Assembly (NCBI GenBank): GCA_949825025.1
Contig: OX463778.1
Location: forward strand, 1,998,501-2,062,500
Direction of reading: 5' to 3'
Length of the DNA: 64,000 nt
Origin: Siphlonurus alternatus
Taxonomy: Eukaryota; Arthropoda; Insecta; Ephemeroptera; Siphlonuridae
The notes below the pieces were generated by a model. The model saw nothing but the letters and a program-made list of their open reading frames with translations. It did not search any database and was not told where the DNA came from. This document shows positions 46,320 to 58,470 of the stretch, one piece after another (the first letter of the stretch is position 1; every line of letters starts with the position of its first letter). A program made the translations under genes and the position numbers.

Positions 46320-49300
46320 ATATTCCTAGAGTAACAGATTTTTTTTTTAAATGTGTTTATTCCAAAAAACATATTATCAATGACACTTTGCATAGATTAT
46401 TACAATAATTAAACCCCAAGAGTTTGGAAAACTCATAAACGGGGACATGCAGAATTTACCATATCAGAAAGAGTGTAGAAAGTTTCCATAATTATATACA
46501 GTAGAATATATTTGCGTGAATAAAATTTATAGACAATTGCAGTACAAGAAAGCAACATTATTTATCGAAGTACTCATCGTTAGGTACTTTTAAAAGGCAA
46601 TGAAAGTTAGTGGGTTTTAAACTCTCGTCAGTTTGTTGCTATTGAAAGTTCACAATGGCAAGTTCAAAGACCCGCAGATTAGCGTGAGGAGGCAGATTGT
46701 GGGTCAGTCACGCGATCACGATGAATTACAATAACAGTCGCCCGAGGTAGATAGCACAACACGACTACTGCAACATTACACATGTCCCACTGAGTTTTAG
46801 GGATTACTTCAGTTTGTAGCGTCTTCCTTTATGACAGATTTTTTTCTCGTAAAGAGATTTCTTTGTTTGAAAATCATATATATGTATATGTGGTATTTTA
46901 TCGCAGATATCGTTCAAGTCCCACTTGATGGTTTAGGTGAATTTGAATCACCTAAACCATCTGTAATTAAAAATTGCAGATTAATTTAGCTAAGTCAATA
47001 AGAATTGATAACTTATACACAACTTCAATTTATATTCTTCTAGTAGGAAAGGGTGGAAAGGGTTAGTGGGACTGAATTTTTAGAAGTAACGTCATACAGT
47101 GGTTGGAGTAGCAAGCCTTCCACACTCGTTTAAAAATGATATTAACATTGACCAACATCTCAAACTTATTTCTATATTTTTTAATAAAAAATATAAAATA
47201 TAGCTCAAATATTTAAAATTGATATTTTCTAGCAGATTTATGTCTCCATATCAGTTTTGTCTTATAAATGATAACTAATAAACTGAAAACAATAATATTC
47301 GTATAAGTTATTTATCCAACAAGTATAAGTTTAATTGATTATAATATAATTTAGGTATTTCATTTCATTTTGGATTTAGGCAAGGTAAAACTTTAATAAT
47401 CCCTATTATAGCCCCTACTAATAATCTAAATTCTGGTCATTGCATGTTATAAAGATTTTGTTATCTCGTTTTTTAAATTATATTCCGTGACACAACCGAC
47501 ATACTTTTCGTGTTGAGTAAAAGAAATGTCGGCTAAAATGTTTACTTAAGAGGTTCGAAATATTGTGTAAAATAAAACTGAGATACGATCGACACAGACT
47601 TCGTGTTTCCGAAATACTCCGTGGTGCTCTACTGGACAAAATTGACTCCAGAGTGTTGTTGGACGCTGGTCCGCAGTTTACGTGGAAGAATAATTTAAAG
47701 CGACTTGGTTGTGATGGAGACATGATTTTCGTGACCTGTGAAATATGAAACATCATTTGGACTGCGTATTTCAATAAAATAATACATTCATTTTAAACTG
47801 ACATTTAAAAATGTAATATTATATGGAAGCGATAAATTCAATTTCTAGTTATATGGTATCTTTGAATAATTAAGCCTCATTACTTAATTGGATATTATTT
47901 AATTATACATTTAATTAATTTTATTCTTTATTAATAATACTTTAATTATTGAATTTATTCATATAAATATATAAACTATATGAACTTAGATATTTATTGG
48001 CTTATATCATTATTATTAGTACATGGTTCACAGGGGCGGATCCAGCCCGCGGCTTTGGAAGGGGCGGTGCCCTATCCCGCAATGTTAAATTTTGGGGAGG
48101 GAGGGGGGGCGACGGGTGGTGGGTGGTAATACCTTCAATGTATTTCGGGACCTTTTGGGGAGGGGGGCGATCGCCCCCATCGCCCCCCCCCCCCCTTGGA
48201 TCCGCGCCTGATGGTTCATTACTACCAAAGTTATAATTACAATTTTTCCACAGTTTTGACCCCTCGATTGACCTCCATGAAGTGATAGTGATCCAATCCC
48301 TGGTGTTTCAGCTTCTTCGCAAGCAGAGGCCGCTGGAGGTGAGTCCCTCGTGGTCCCAGATCGACACCGACTGGGGGGACAGTGAGTTCATCTCCGACTG
48401 CCTGCGATGGCACAACCAGCTCAGACAAAAGCACAACGCCGCGCCGCTGCTGCTCTCTTCGCAGGTAACAAATCTTAGACTGGGCCTCATCTTAGATATC
48501 TTGTCACGTGTTTTACCCCGTTAGATTATAAGGAAGGGGAGCATAAGCGAAAATTACGTGTCTATCTCTAAAGTATTTTTTTAAGATTTCTATTGCTAAT
48601 TTGATTTTTTTTTTGTTCTCCATATTTTGGCTTTTTACTATATCAGATGTTAAATCATTCTTTTTCATCTGCTCGAGCTTTAGCTCATAGAGATACAAAC
48701 GCAACTAATCCATAAAATGTATCACGTAGAAGTATAATGAATAATAATAATAATAAACTTCCTGGCGTGTACGTAATGAATTTAAGATTTGATGGAATTG
48801 ATTGATGGACTCAGCTCTTCAGCAGCTTGGCACTGATTCAGATAGTGGAGGAGGTATTTTCAGCCCCACTTGGTTATATGTTGTATTGCATTGATAAAAA
48901 TATATCTTCATATTTTGGAATATGCGTACCCTGACATGTACCAAAAATTTGTATAGCTATAATAATTACATAGCGAGTTCAATGGCTTTTTTAAGCAATG
49001 AAATTGCTATATATATGACCGCATTATAATTGAACAGAACTCCTATTCTTTAAATCACATATTCAATTATTGTTGAGGACATCACACCTCCTTGTCACTA
49101 AAAATTGACTGAAAGTTTCTCCACGTGTTCACACAGCTGTGCGCCTACGCTCAGGCCTGGGCCAATCACCTGGCGCACACCAACACCTTCTGCTACCGCA
49201 ACGACCGCCAGGTGGGGCAGAACCTTTTCTGCAGACCCCTGGGACCCTTGCAGGCCGATATTCCAGGTTCGAACAGCCGCGTCCCTCAATCTCAATTTAA

Positions 49301-50817
49301 TTACTACACAGAATTCCCTCAGATGTTTTATTTAAAATGTTTTCTGTTTTAATTGGACTTTAAAATGCAGCCTTCGATTCGAGCATAAACAAAAAAATTC
49401 TTACAAAACCAGGACCAGTTTTTGCATGATTACCCTGTAAAAACATCTAAACCCATGTAATATATACAATATAAAGGCCTAGAAATTCGAAAATTGTAGA
49501 ATTTTTAAAGGTTATAATTATAAATTATGGTAAATTTATGCATTTATGTGCTAATAAATTTAAAGATTTTTTTTTTCTTCTTAAAATATATGAACTCGTT
49601 GTTATTTTTTGCCATTTCTCAAGGGACTTTATAATGTTCACTCATGCAGTAGTATAATATAATATATAATCAAGGATCTTTTGTACAGTATATACTTGAT
49701 TATACATTTTTTATATATATGTATATTATTTATTATATTATTAAAATGATCAACAATTCCTTGACCAGCTGTTTGTTGTTGTCAGGTCACGACGTGGCAC
49801 TCCACTGGTACGCCTCCATGAAACAATACGACTTCTTCAAAGAGCCGGACAGACTGCACGCAAACGTCAACGCAGGTAATAACAACATTATTTATAAAGA
49901 TGAAATATCAGGAGATTTAAATTAATATCTCACTTGATAAGTTTGATATTTTAATCTACGTGCCTGAAATAAAAAAAAATTCCCAGTCATATTTTTTATC
50001 TTGAGGTAGGCAACCTGTAAAGCAAAGTAACGAAGCAGGTTGCATACATGGCAGGGGCAACGATATCTCCCGATGTTAAGCAGCAGTTCTTTCTGTTCTT
50101 TATGCATCATTATTATGCTGGACAAATTTCATAAGCTTCCCTCTGCGAAAAGAAGAAAAATATACTAAATGTAAATTAAATGTCCCAAATTTTTGGAAAT
50201 TTTCAAAATTTTGTGCCTCTAACCAGAACGGTAGAAGTCAGATTCCCTCGAGAATCGTAACTGCATGGGAGTGAAAATACTATAATGAAATTTATGACAT
50301 TTCTTTACGTTATACCTATCGAGTTATCAATCGCCCCCCCCCCCTCCTCCCCAAAGCTTCAAAATAAAATAAAAAAAGTGGGGGGGGGGGGGGAGGAAAT
50401 AAATACCTAAAAAAAATACAGCACTCACTTTTGATGAATTCCTGCGTCAATTTCAATCGGTTATTTTGTATTACAAAACCATGCCGTGGTGTTGCAGGTC
50501 ACTTCACGCAGTTGGTGTGGGCCTCCACCAAGCAGCTGGGTCTGGGTAAGGCTCGCAGTCGCGCGGGCCGCGTGATCGTGGTGGCCAACTACCATCCCCC
50601 GGGCAACGTGTCCGGGACGTACCAGAAGAACGTCCGGCCTCCGATCCCCGGCAGCGACTTCCGCATAGACCTGTCCATGAAGCACGAGGCGAGCGAGAGT
50701 GTGTCCGGGTACAGCATCGGCTCTTCCTCGTCCGTGTCTTCGGACGACTCGAGTGTCATCAGTGGACACAAACCACTGCACATCGGACACTTGCATATAA
50801 CCGACCGACTACAGTGA
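40239..50817 (+). CDS. CAP-superfamily protein, GAPR-1/GLIPR2-like, incomplete model
   Basis: Recognised coding exons: 40239-40416, 41425-41576, 48254-48464, 49137-49266, 49786-49875 and 50498-50817. The last four carry the CAP domain: [42 protein letters not shown], the CAP1 motif [11 protein letters not shown] and the CAP2-like [15 protein letters not shown], ending RPPIPG as in GAPR-1. A serine-rich tail of about 60 residues follows. No signal peptide in the model, so intracellular like GAPR-1 and not a venom-type secreted CAP. The first two exons encode a charged, probably disordered N-terminus. Exon 2 ends in phase 0 but exon 3 needs two carried bases, so a missing exon lies in the 6.7-kb intron, or the two parts are separate genes. 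Both acidic residues of the CAP tetrad appear replaced. Confidence 0.75.
40448..40565. mobile_element. Small MITE after CAP exon 1
   Basis: Imperfect inverted ends AAAGGTGCTCTCCCATGGAG and the block CTCGATGGAGAAACACTTTT. The left end resembles the nested MITE at 36504. Only weakly palindromic. Confidence 0.5.
40644..40818. mobile_element. Perfectly structured palindrome with AAGTAGTC repeats
   Basis: 175 bp with ends CCCTAGTCAAAAAATAAG and CTTATTTTTCGACTAGGG, arms with AGTGCTAAGTGATAATTT, and a centre built from repeated AAGTAGTCAACTACTTG, itself a palindrome. Would extrude as a long hairpin. Non-coding, CAP intron 1. Confidence 0.85.
41652..41787. mobile_element. Small fold-back MITE, GCGATTCACGAAG family, copy 3
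   Basis: Starts GGGCGCGATTCACGAAGAG, like the element at 11980, and ends TCATGAATCTTCGTC. Inner blocks TTATCCAGG and CTGGATAA pair. In the long intron of the CAP gene. Confidence 0.75.
41788..44300. other. AT-rich intron sequence of the CAP gene
   Basis: No exon I can support; a T run occurs at about 43541-43562. A block near 43370 (TTGCCCCTGCTTCGTATGCA) recurs inverted near 50040-50065, an undefined dispersed repeat. The exon missing from the CAP model must lie between 41577 and 48253. Confidence 0.4.
44301..44619. mobile_element. Fold-back element, family A copy 4, with B-box-like core
   Basis: Same outer arms as the other family A copies, but the centre lacks the TGACGTCA pair. In its place is GAGGTCGGGTTTGAACCCAA, a tRNA T-arm-like sequence, followed by TCCTATCCTTTTATCAAGAG. 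Together with the copy at 55585 it forms a subfamily. Confidence 0.8.
45110..45165. repeat. Short inverted and direct repeat of a 15-bp block
   Basis: AAGGTGGGTAAAGGTA is followed at once by its complement TACCTTTACCCACCTT and then a second copy of the complement. Would form a small hairpin. No function inferred. Confidence 0.8.
46259..46316. repeat. (TA)n microsatellite
   Basis: Uninterrupted TA dinucleotide run of about 28 units in the long CAP intron. Likely length-variable between individuals. Confidence 0.95.
48031..48210. mobile_element. hAT-type MITE, CAGGGGCGGATCCAG family, copy 3
   Basis: Inverted ends CAGGGGCGGATCCAG and GGATCCGCGCCTG with exact 8-bp target duplications ATGGTTCA (48023-48030 and 48211-48218). 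180 bp with long G and C runs. Its right end is 43 bp from CAP exon 3 (48254). Confidence 0.92.
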
Positions 50818-51126
50818 ACCAAAATTACCTCTGTCCACCCTTTTACATAAAATTTATGTGTTAAATTTATATATACTCTCGCTGGCCTCTGTTGATAAGA
50901 TAAAAAGACGTGATAAAAATTTAAACTTTTGGAACTTAACCAACACAATACGTAAATAACTAAATGATGTATTAGATATTACATGGTTTTTATTTTTGTT
51001 CTCTTTCTTACATTCTATTATACTCGTGTAGAAAATTGTAAGATTCATTAAAAAGGATTATACTCAATTGTTGATAATATTTCACGTTCTCATTCGAAAA
51101 TTGAGACGGGGGAAAAAATATTTTAT

Positions 51127-51266
51127 CGTCGCCTCAGAATAGAAGTGCCCTAAAAGCACCACGAGGTTTCGATGCAAATGTCAGTCTTATTTTACATGTA
51201 GCACATTAGGCTCAAATTTGTATCAAAATCTCGTGGTGCTTAGGGCACTTCAATTCTGAGGCGACG
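51127..51266. mobile_element. Palindrome 1 downstream of the CAP gene
   Basis: Ends CGTCGCCTCAGAATAGAAGT and ACTTCAATTCTGAGGCGACG are inverted; inner arms GCACCACGAG and CTCGTGGTGC also pair. About 140 bp. First of three palindromes in a row. Confidence 0.85.
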
Positions 51267-51282
51267 TTATGGTAATTAAACT

Positions 51283-51420
51283 ATATATAGTAGAATTACC
51301 ATCATATGGTCGCAGCGCTGTCATTTTGACGAGGCAAGCCGGCAGCTGGTATGCAGCCTGCAGCCGCCGGCTTGCCTCGTCAAAGTGACAGCGCTGACCA
51401 TATATGATGGTTCTACTATA
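51283..51420. mobile_element. Palindrome 2 downstream of the CAP gene
   Basis: Arms ATAGTAGAATTACCATCATA and the GC-rich TTTGACGAGGCAAGCCGGC pair with their complements almost without error around a short centre. 138 bp, 16 bp after palindrome 1. Confidence 0.9.
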
Positions 51421-51422
51421 TT

Positions 51423-51560
51423 AGCTCTGTTCGTATACATAAAAATCTATTCTTTCTGATTGTGTATTTATAGGAACAGATCGAGCTATTAATTCACAAT
51501 TTAACTTAAATTGTGAATTAATAGCTCTGTGTTCCTATTTAACACATACACAGCATCAGC
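51423..51560. mobile_element. Palindrome 3 downstream of the CAP gene
   Basis: Contains CTGTTCGTATAC (as at 35641) and a perfect inverted repeat GAGCTATTAATTCACAATTT / complement around 51505. Begins almost where palindrome 2 ends. Confidence 0.75.
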
Positions 51561-51830
51561 ATATAAAATTGATAGTAAATTAAGATATATAGTTCTGTTA
51601 AAATATTGATGGATTTTTAATTATTCTCTCTATCTCGTACTGTGTGTATATATTAATTAGCTCGATCGATCTATAAGTTTTCATCCACTTTAATTAATAA
51701 TGATCGAGTAAATAAATATATAATCAAAATGCCAAATTAATGTTTGCAATCACTTTATATTTTAATTTTAAGTTAAAATTTCAGTAACAAAATTAATTAG
51801 AAATTAAACCTAATAAACAATAATTAAACG

Positions 51831-52194
51831 TTAAGGGTAAGATAACGCCACCAATGTTAAAAAAAATCCCTAACACAAAAATTATGAAAAAAATTTAAAA
51901 TATTCTCCTCTACACTCCCTATATCAGTAGCTAAAATATCAGGTATACAAATTCGATCTAGTTTTTGAGTTATGAATTTTTAAAGTTGACTAATTTAACA
52001 TGGGATTTCCATTTCTCCATGTTAAAGTAGTCAACTTTAAAAATTCATAACTCAAAAACTAGACCGAATTTGTATACCTGATATTTTAGCTACTGATAGG
52101 GGGTGTAGAGGAGAACATTTTAAATTTTTTTCAGAATTTTTGTGTGAGGGAATTTTTTTTTAACATTGGTGGCGTTACCTTAATACCCTTAAAG
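51831..52194. mobile_element. Fold-back element, family B copy 3
   Basis: Palindrome of about 364 bp with ends TTAAGGGTAAGATAACGCCA and complement; arms carry TGTATACCTGATATTTTAGC and the GTAGAGGAGAACATTTTAAA block of family B. Intergenic, between the CAP gene and GAPVD1. Confidence 0.9.
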
Positions 52195-52867
52195 TGAATT
52201 TTGCAAATTTATGTGACTAAAATTTTGATTTTTTGATGTCTCTTAATTCCTAGCTGTAAAATAATCTCTTGTACCTGTAACTATATAATAAAGAAGAAAT
52301 TTCTCAAACCTTCCATCCACTGTAATTTGAACTATACATGTATAGTGTTGCAATAAATTGTTCATGTTATAATACTTGTCCTTAAAACTGTTTCTTGTTA
52401 CTTGTTATTATTAATTAATATTAAGATTTTTAAATAATCAATATGAATAAATTATACCAAAGAATTTAAGTGTATAATTATTTATTTATATATTTCCTAG
52501 ACAATTAACTTAATTTATGTTGTTAACACAAAATAATAATTGTCATAATATATCTAAAATCCAGTCAACTATTTTCAGTAGTATCAGATGAACTCTTGCT
52601 GACTTAATCTTGAGATGAATTTCCCCTTATAAAATTTCATTCTAATAATAGGATGGATAATATACTTTTAAAAGGGGATAATTATTTTCAATTTTATGCA
52701 TTATGATAATTATATGGAAGGATGGTCCAAGAGAGATGAATTGAAGGGCAACTTCAAATAAATAATTCACATATCAGTAATAACAAAGTTTCATAAAATG
52801 CCAAAAAAAGAAGGCTAAAAGATTACAACCCATCACATCAAGATAATGCAAATAACCGATAAATATA

Positions 52868-55045
52868 TATGTTAGCACCCAAAGCCGAATTCGGGCAAAA
52901 GCCGAAAAAAATGCTCACATCTAGTTCTGCGCATCACGAAATGAGCCAAAGCCGAAGTGAGTTTTTTTTTCGGCTTTGGCGCATTTCATATTGAACAAAA
53001 CTAGATCTGCTCAAATCGAAATGGGCCAAAGCCGATATGAGATTTTACTTCGGCTTTGGCGCATTTCATTTTGAGCAAAACTAGTTCTGCGCATCGCGGT
53101 TTGAGCAAAAGTCAAAATGATATTTTATTTCGGGTTTGGAGCAAAATTTTGAGCACATCTAGTTTTGAGCAAAATAAAGATGATTCTAATGACATTAATT
53201 TTAATTTTTAAAAAGAAAAATAAAAAACTAAGACACTATAAACTTATAATAAATATTAATATTGTGACCTAATAGCTTTCAAGCGCTGTTTAAAAATAAA
53301 TTAATTAGGGAAAAAAATAATGACTTTAAAATGTAATCATATAATTGAATTGATTGATGTATTGACTTCGGGTCTATAAGGACCAAGCAGTCATTGCCCG
53401 TAAACTAGGTTTACTGTAATTATTTGATATTATTTTTGTGCATAATTGTATAAATTAAGGATGTTTAGAAAAAGCATGCTTTAATTAGGGTAGGAAAGTG
53501 GTAGGAAAGTGTATTATGAATCTTCAGCCAGCTCGGTCTATAGCGGCACTTAATTTGGAAAGAAGACCATTTTATTAGTAAATAAAGCATGCATGTTTAT
53601 ATTGTTATATATGTTTTTTAAATGTGTATTGAAAGATAAATGTGAATTAAAGGATTATTTTTGCTTTTTGAATAAAGCTATAGAGAGTATTATATACCTT
53701 TTCATTGTTAGATGCAAGTAAATTAGTAAGATTTATATCTTGAGAAACAAAACCCATATTATTTAATGCAAGAATAAAACTGGGCCTATGGGCACTATAT
53801 AGTTGACAGTTTAAAATTAAGTGTTCTTGAGTAGCTTCTGATTGACCACATTCACATAATGGTGATTCTATCATGTAATCATATAACGCAGTATACGTAC
53901 GTACACACCTTATAAAAAATATTGTAGAATCTGTTGTTTTTATAAAACAATCCACTATTTTTGTCACTTAATTACTACTTGATTATGTTTTTGTTAAATT
54001 AATAAATTTTTTGTTTTAAGAACTGCAGCTCAAATAAAATATAGACATATACGCCACACGTTTTAAAGTATTCTTTAGATTCACTCTCGCTCTCACCATT
54101 AGAAATATTGTCATGCACGCACTTGTAAATTTCATAGTTCTATTATATGTCTTAGAATTAGGCTATCATGCAATACAGGTTGTTATTGGTACAACGAGAT
54201 AAGAAAGTAGCCTTTACCTCTGGAATGAAGTTTAACCCCATTTGATTGCCGTATATGTTTAATATGTTTATGTATTGTGGCTGCTATAACAATGTTCGAA
54301 GAAATAGAACTATGAAATTTACAAGTACGTGCATGACAATATTTCTAATGGTGAGAGCGAGTGAATCTAAAGAATACTTTAAAACGTGTGGCGTACATGT
54401 CTATTTTATTTGAGCTGCAGTTCTTAAAACAAAAAATTTATTAATTTAACAAAAACATAATCAAGTAGTAATTAAGTGACAAAAATAGTGGAGTGTATTA
54501 TAAAAACAACAGATTCTACAATATTTTTTATAAGGTATGTACGTACGTATACTGCGCTATATGATTACATTTTAAAGTCATTATTTTTTTCCCTAATTAA
54601 TTTATTTTTAAACAGCGCTTGAAAGATATTAGGTCACAATATTAATATTTATTATATAAGTTTATAGTGTCTTAGTTTTTTATTTTTCTTTTTAAAAATT
54701 AAAATTAATGTCATTAGAATCATCTTTATTTTGCTCAAAACTAGATGTGCTCAAAATTTTGCTCCAAACCCGAAATAAAATATCATTTCGACTTTTGCTC
54801 AAACCGCGATGCGCAGAACTAGTTTTGCTCAAAATGAAATGCGCCAAAGCCGAAGTAAAATCTCATATCGGCTTTGGCCCATTTCGATTTGAGCAGATCT
54901 AGTTTTGTTCAATATGAAATGCGCCAAAGCCGAAAAAAAAACTCACTTCGGCTTTGGCTGATTGGCTCATTTCGTGATGCGCAGAACTAGATGTGAGCAT
55001 TTTTTTCGGCTTTTGCCCGAATTCGGCTTTGGGTGCTAACATATA
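52868..55045. mobile_element. 2.2-kb inverted repeat containing a LINE fragment
   Basis: Outer ends ATATATGTTAGCACCCAAAG and CTTTGGGTGCTAACATATAT are inverted. The arms run inward through repeated GCCAAAGCCGAA blocks to a centre near 54200. The left arm (to about 54120) holds about 529 bp (53342-53870) that the right arm (54290-55045) lacks; that extra piece is bounded by the direct repeat ATGTAATCATATA. It contains the end of a retrotransposon reading frame. Confidence 0.85.
53647..53967 (-). pseudogene. C-terminal fragment of a non-LTR retrotransposon reverse transcriptase protein
   Basis: A 106-residue frame ends with a stop and includes YMIESPLCECGQSEATQEHL followed by ILNC. This is the C-x-C-x(n)-H-x(4)-C zinc-knuckle pattern found after the thumb of LINE reverse transcriptases (Jockey/CR1/R1-type). 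RT core and endonuclease are absent. The first 30 codons lie in the shared palindrome arm and the rest only in the left arm. Confidence 0.7.
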
Positions 55046-55584
55046 TATGTAGCATTATTCCAACATAGAATAAGATTCTTTGGGGTTCATTAAGAATAAG
55101 TCATCATTTTATCTCTTACATTAGTAGCCTATAATGAAGAATCCAGTTAACAAACTAACAATAAATACACAAATTTTAAATTGAAATCATCTTTATTAAT
55201 GTTAATTACATAGTATTAATTGTTTATATTTTTGTTATTGTTGGGAGAAAGACTAGAAAGCCATTAATTAATAAACATTAAATTTTTTATACCTTACTAC
55301 AATATACAAATTGAAGAATAAAAATATTATTTTTTCCCAAAATATTTTCCATCTCTAGCCCACTATATATTATAGAATCATTTAAACATTTACTTCATTT
55401 TCAAATACATACAGTATAATTTACAATCTGTACTTTTTTTTCTTTTTGCTTACAGTAATACTTTTCTTATACAAAAATAACATTAAAAATAAAAAGGTTA
55501 GCTTCATAGTCCCTCAAGCTGAGGGTGAGAGCTGCTAGGGGGAGTGGCAATTTTATAACTTTCTGTTCTAGACTACTTTTGTCA

Positions 55585-55904
55585 ATGGAGTATCGACCTC
55601 AAAATTTTTTATACCAGAAATGGATAGAGGATGAAAAGTTATGTTACTCTGATTTTTTTCAGATTTTTTAGGGACCGGGAAGTATTGCTAAAAAGTTTTG
55701 GCGAGGTCGGGTTCGAATCCACGTCCCTTTTGGGTCCTATCTTTTATTAAGAGAGGCGGCAAGAGGCGGCACTTTTTCTGAACTTTCAATAATTTTTTAA
55801 AAATAGTTCCCGGTCTAAAAAAAATCTGAAAAAAATCAGGGTAGCATAACTTTGCACCCTCTATCCATTTATGCAATAAAAAAAATTGAGGTCGGTACTC
55901 CATT
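55585..55904. mobile_element. Fold-back element, family A copy 5, with B-box-like core
   Basis: Outer arms as in the other copies. The centre contains GGCGAGGTCGGGTTCGAATC C, an exact match to the pol III B-box consensus GGTTCGANTCC, then TCCCTTTTGGGTCCTATC, shared with the copy at 44301. Confidence 0.85.
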
Positions 55905-58470
55905 TTCAGAACATTAACAGACTCCCTGCAACTGGCTTACGGAAGCTAGCAAATAAAATGCACTCACTCAGCCATCCTCCCCTACATATAGTGCCGTTAA
56001 ACATCATGCAGTTGATAAAGTTAGCAAATTGTGTACCTTAATAATAGCTCACATATTGCTATTTGATGCAAGTATTACTGTAAGGAAAGAGACTCACATG
56101 TGAATTCTCGTAAGCCCTTTTGGTGTGATATTATTCATTTAACAAGTTCATTCTCAGTCACGTTACACAAGCACTTTGAAGTAGCTTACAAAAAAATAGT
56201 GGCAGATTGAAGATTACATATAAGTCCAATTTGGGAAAGATTTTCCCTGCTCCTTTAACCAGACAAGGACTCTGAATAAATGGAATAAACATAAAATATA
56301 AAATTATGTACATACATGACAAGATAGAATAGTTTAACAAGAAAATCTATGAAAAGGTAGCAGAAAAATAAATAAACAGATCTTGAAACTGACACAAAAT
56401 AAATAATTATTCTGCATTTTGCATCAGTATAATATATATGTTTTACTAGAATTATTATTAATAATTTATCAAAATAAGTCATACAGTACAGTGGTTTTAT
56501 TAAAAAATGCAAGTGTTGTGCCAACTACATCTAAAAACAGTCTTGGGAGAAGAAAGCTTTAACAACTTGCAATTTTTTTGCTATATACTGTACAGGAAGT
56601 CCCCATGTTTGATTAGTTGTCCACAGTTTACTTACGATTATACTAATCTTGGGAACTTAATGATGGATGAAAAAAATGTTGTCAATTTATCAAAAAATCA
56701 TCCATTTATATTATATATTATTATGCTATGTTTAAGTAAAAATGAACATAAGAATTAAGTTGCTATGTTAAAAGTTTTTACAAATTAACTTAATACTAAA
56801 TTATCTCTCAACAGGATAAATTTTGTAATTTATAATCCTATTGAAATAGCCGACTTACCATAATTAATAATTAAAAGATAACAACCCGACATACACTTTA
56901 CATTTGTGGTTATACTGAATATTAGTTTTTAGGGTATGTTTTGCTGTGCACTCAGAAAAACCACAAATTCGATATAATTAATATTAAAAAAGAGAAGAGG
57001 CACATACATCATGTACATATTATACTTGCACAACAGCTGTCATGCACACATTCAGATTATTGAATGCTCTTTCATCATCAAAAATCTATTAGAACTCAAC
57101 CCATGTGTTACATAAATATGTTTACCACAGATAGAGAAATACTATCTAGATAATTTTTATCAAGAAAGAGATCTTTTGGGGGGCAGTCATAAAAAGCATT
57201 TTAGCTTCACTTTTTCTTATATTTTTATCCTGGATTAGAGTACTAATAAATGTGAGCTAAAAATTGGTGCTAAATAATTGTTTGCACCGATTTAGCTCAT
57301 ATTGCTAGTACTTGATTTCATAAAAATCTAGGATACAGTGGGGCTGAAAAGTACTCTGTGAATGCTCCACTAATTGTAAGTGTGTTTATAATATATATAT
57401 ATTATACTGTAGGCACAAAATTCATTTTACAATATGATATTTTATATGAAGTCTATAATTAATTTACACATATACATTCAGCACCAAAAAAATATGATTT
57501 GTGTAACCTTGTATCATTTTTGTATATATAATGGGTTAAGAGCGTACACTGATTAAAAGTATATATATATATATATATCTATTTTGGAAGCAGTTTTTAG
57601 GCAGAAAAATACGTATTTATTTTCACTGACATGACACATTCCATTTTATGTCAATATTTAGTTAAACCCTTCAAAAGCTATAAAGCAGATTGAAATATTT
57701 TTTAAACATAAATTTACATTAAAAAATATAATTCCAGACCGTTGCTAATAAGAAAAATATATAAATTTAAAAACAACTAATATTATTTTAGACCACACTA
57801 TAGAAAACCTAGAATTAGAAAGAAAATAGAACGGCCTATTTTTAGAATAATTATGCATGCAGTTAACAATTAACTTATTGTTTGCCATAAAAAATACAAT
57901 TATTGATTTGGATTGTTGGTGTAAAACAGTATACTCGGTACTCAGAGGAGCTTAATAAATGCCTATGAACAAAGAATATAGAGATCCTACCATCAACAAT
58001 ATGACTTTGAGATGATGACTGCTTGTTGACGACACAATGTTGAGTGACTGTTGAGCTGATTGTTACTTTCTCTCCCAGACTAAAAGACATTTATTGAATT
58101 CCTCCCTGTACATTTTGAAATCAGGTGAAAAGTTACATATAATTGTATCAGTGCAAAATATTTGCTTAATGTTGCCACTGATTAACAACAACATACTTAG
58201 CTGCAGGGTTTTTTCAATTAATAGCATTGCAATTGTATTCAGTCATACTAAATAATATTTCAAACATTCCAGTTTTACAAATAATGTGTAGCTATGTGTT
58301 ATTTAAATAAGAATGTTTAATACAAGCAAAATTTTAACTAAAAAAAAAAAAGAATCTTACAATTACTTAAAAATTTGGTAATAATAAAAATGAAAGGTGT
58401 CTTCTGATATATCACAATTAAGGTTTTAATGTTGAAGGAACAGAACATAAGATCTCTTTATTAGATGTGG
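55905..58470. other. AT-rich intergenic DNA between the convergent CAP and GAPVD1 genes
   Basis: No supported exon. The right end should contain the GAPVD1 3' UTR: on the minus strand AATAAA occurs about 9 bp after the stop codon and other AT-rich signals follow. Short TA runs at 57395 and 57560. Confidence 0.5.

Noticed and set aside
47563..47748. 61-codon plus-strand frame as the missing CAP exon
   Set aside because: No acceptor/donor pair with the required phase (0 in, 2 out), and no similarity to CAP proteins that I can see.
48282..48282. GTG start for the CAP protein at 48282
   Set aside because: The frame extends upstream to a good acceptor at 48253; this is internal exon sequence.
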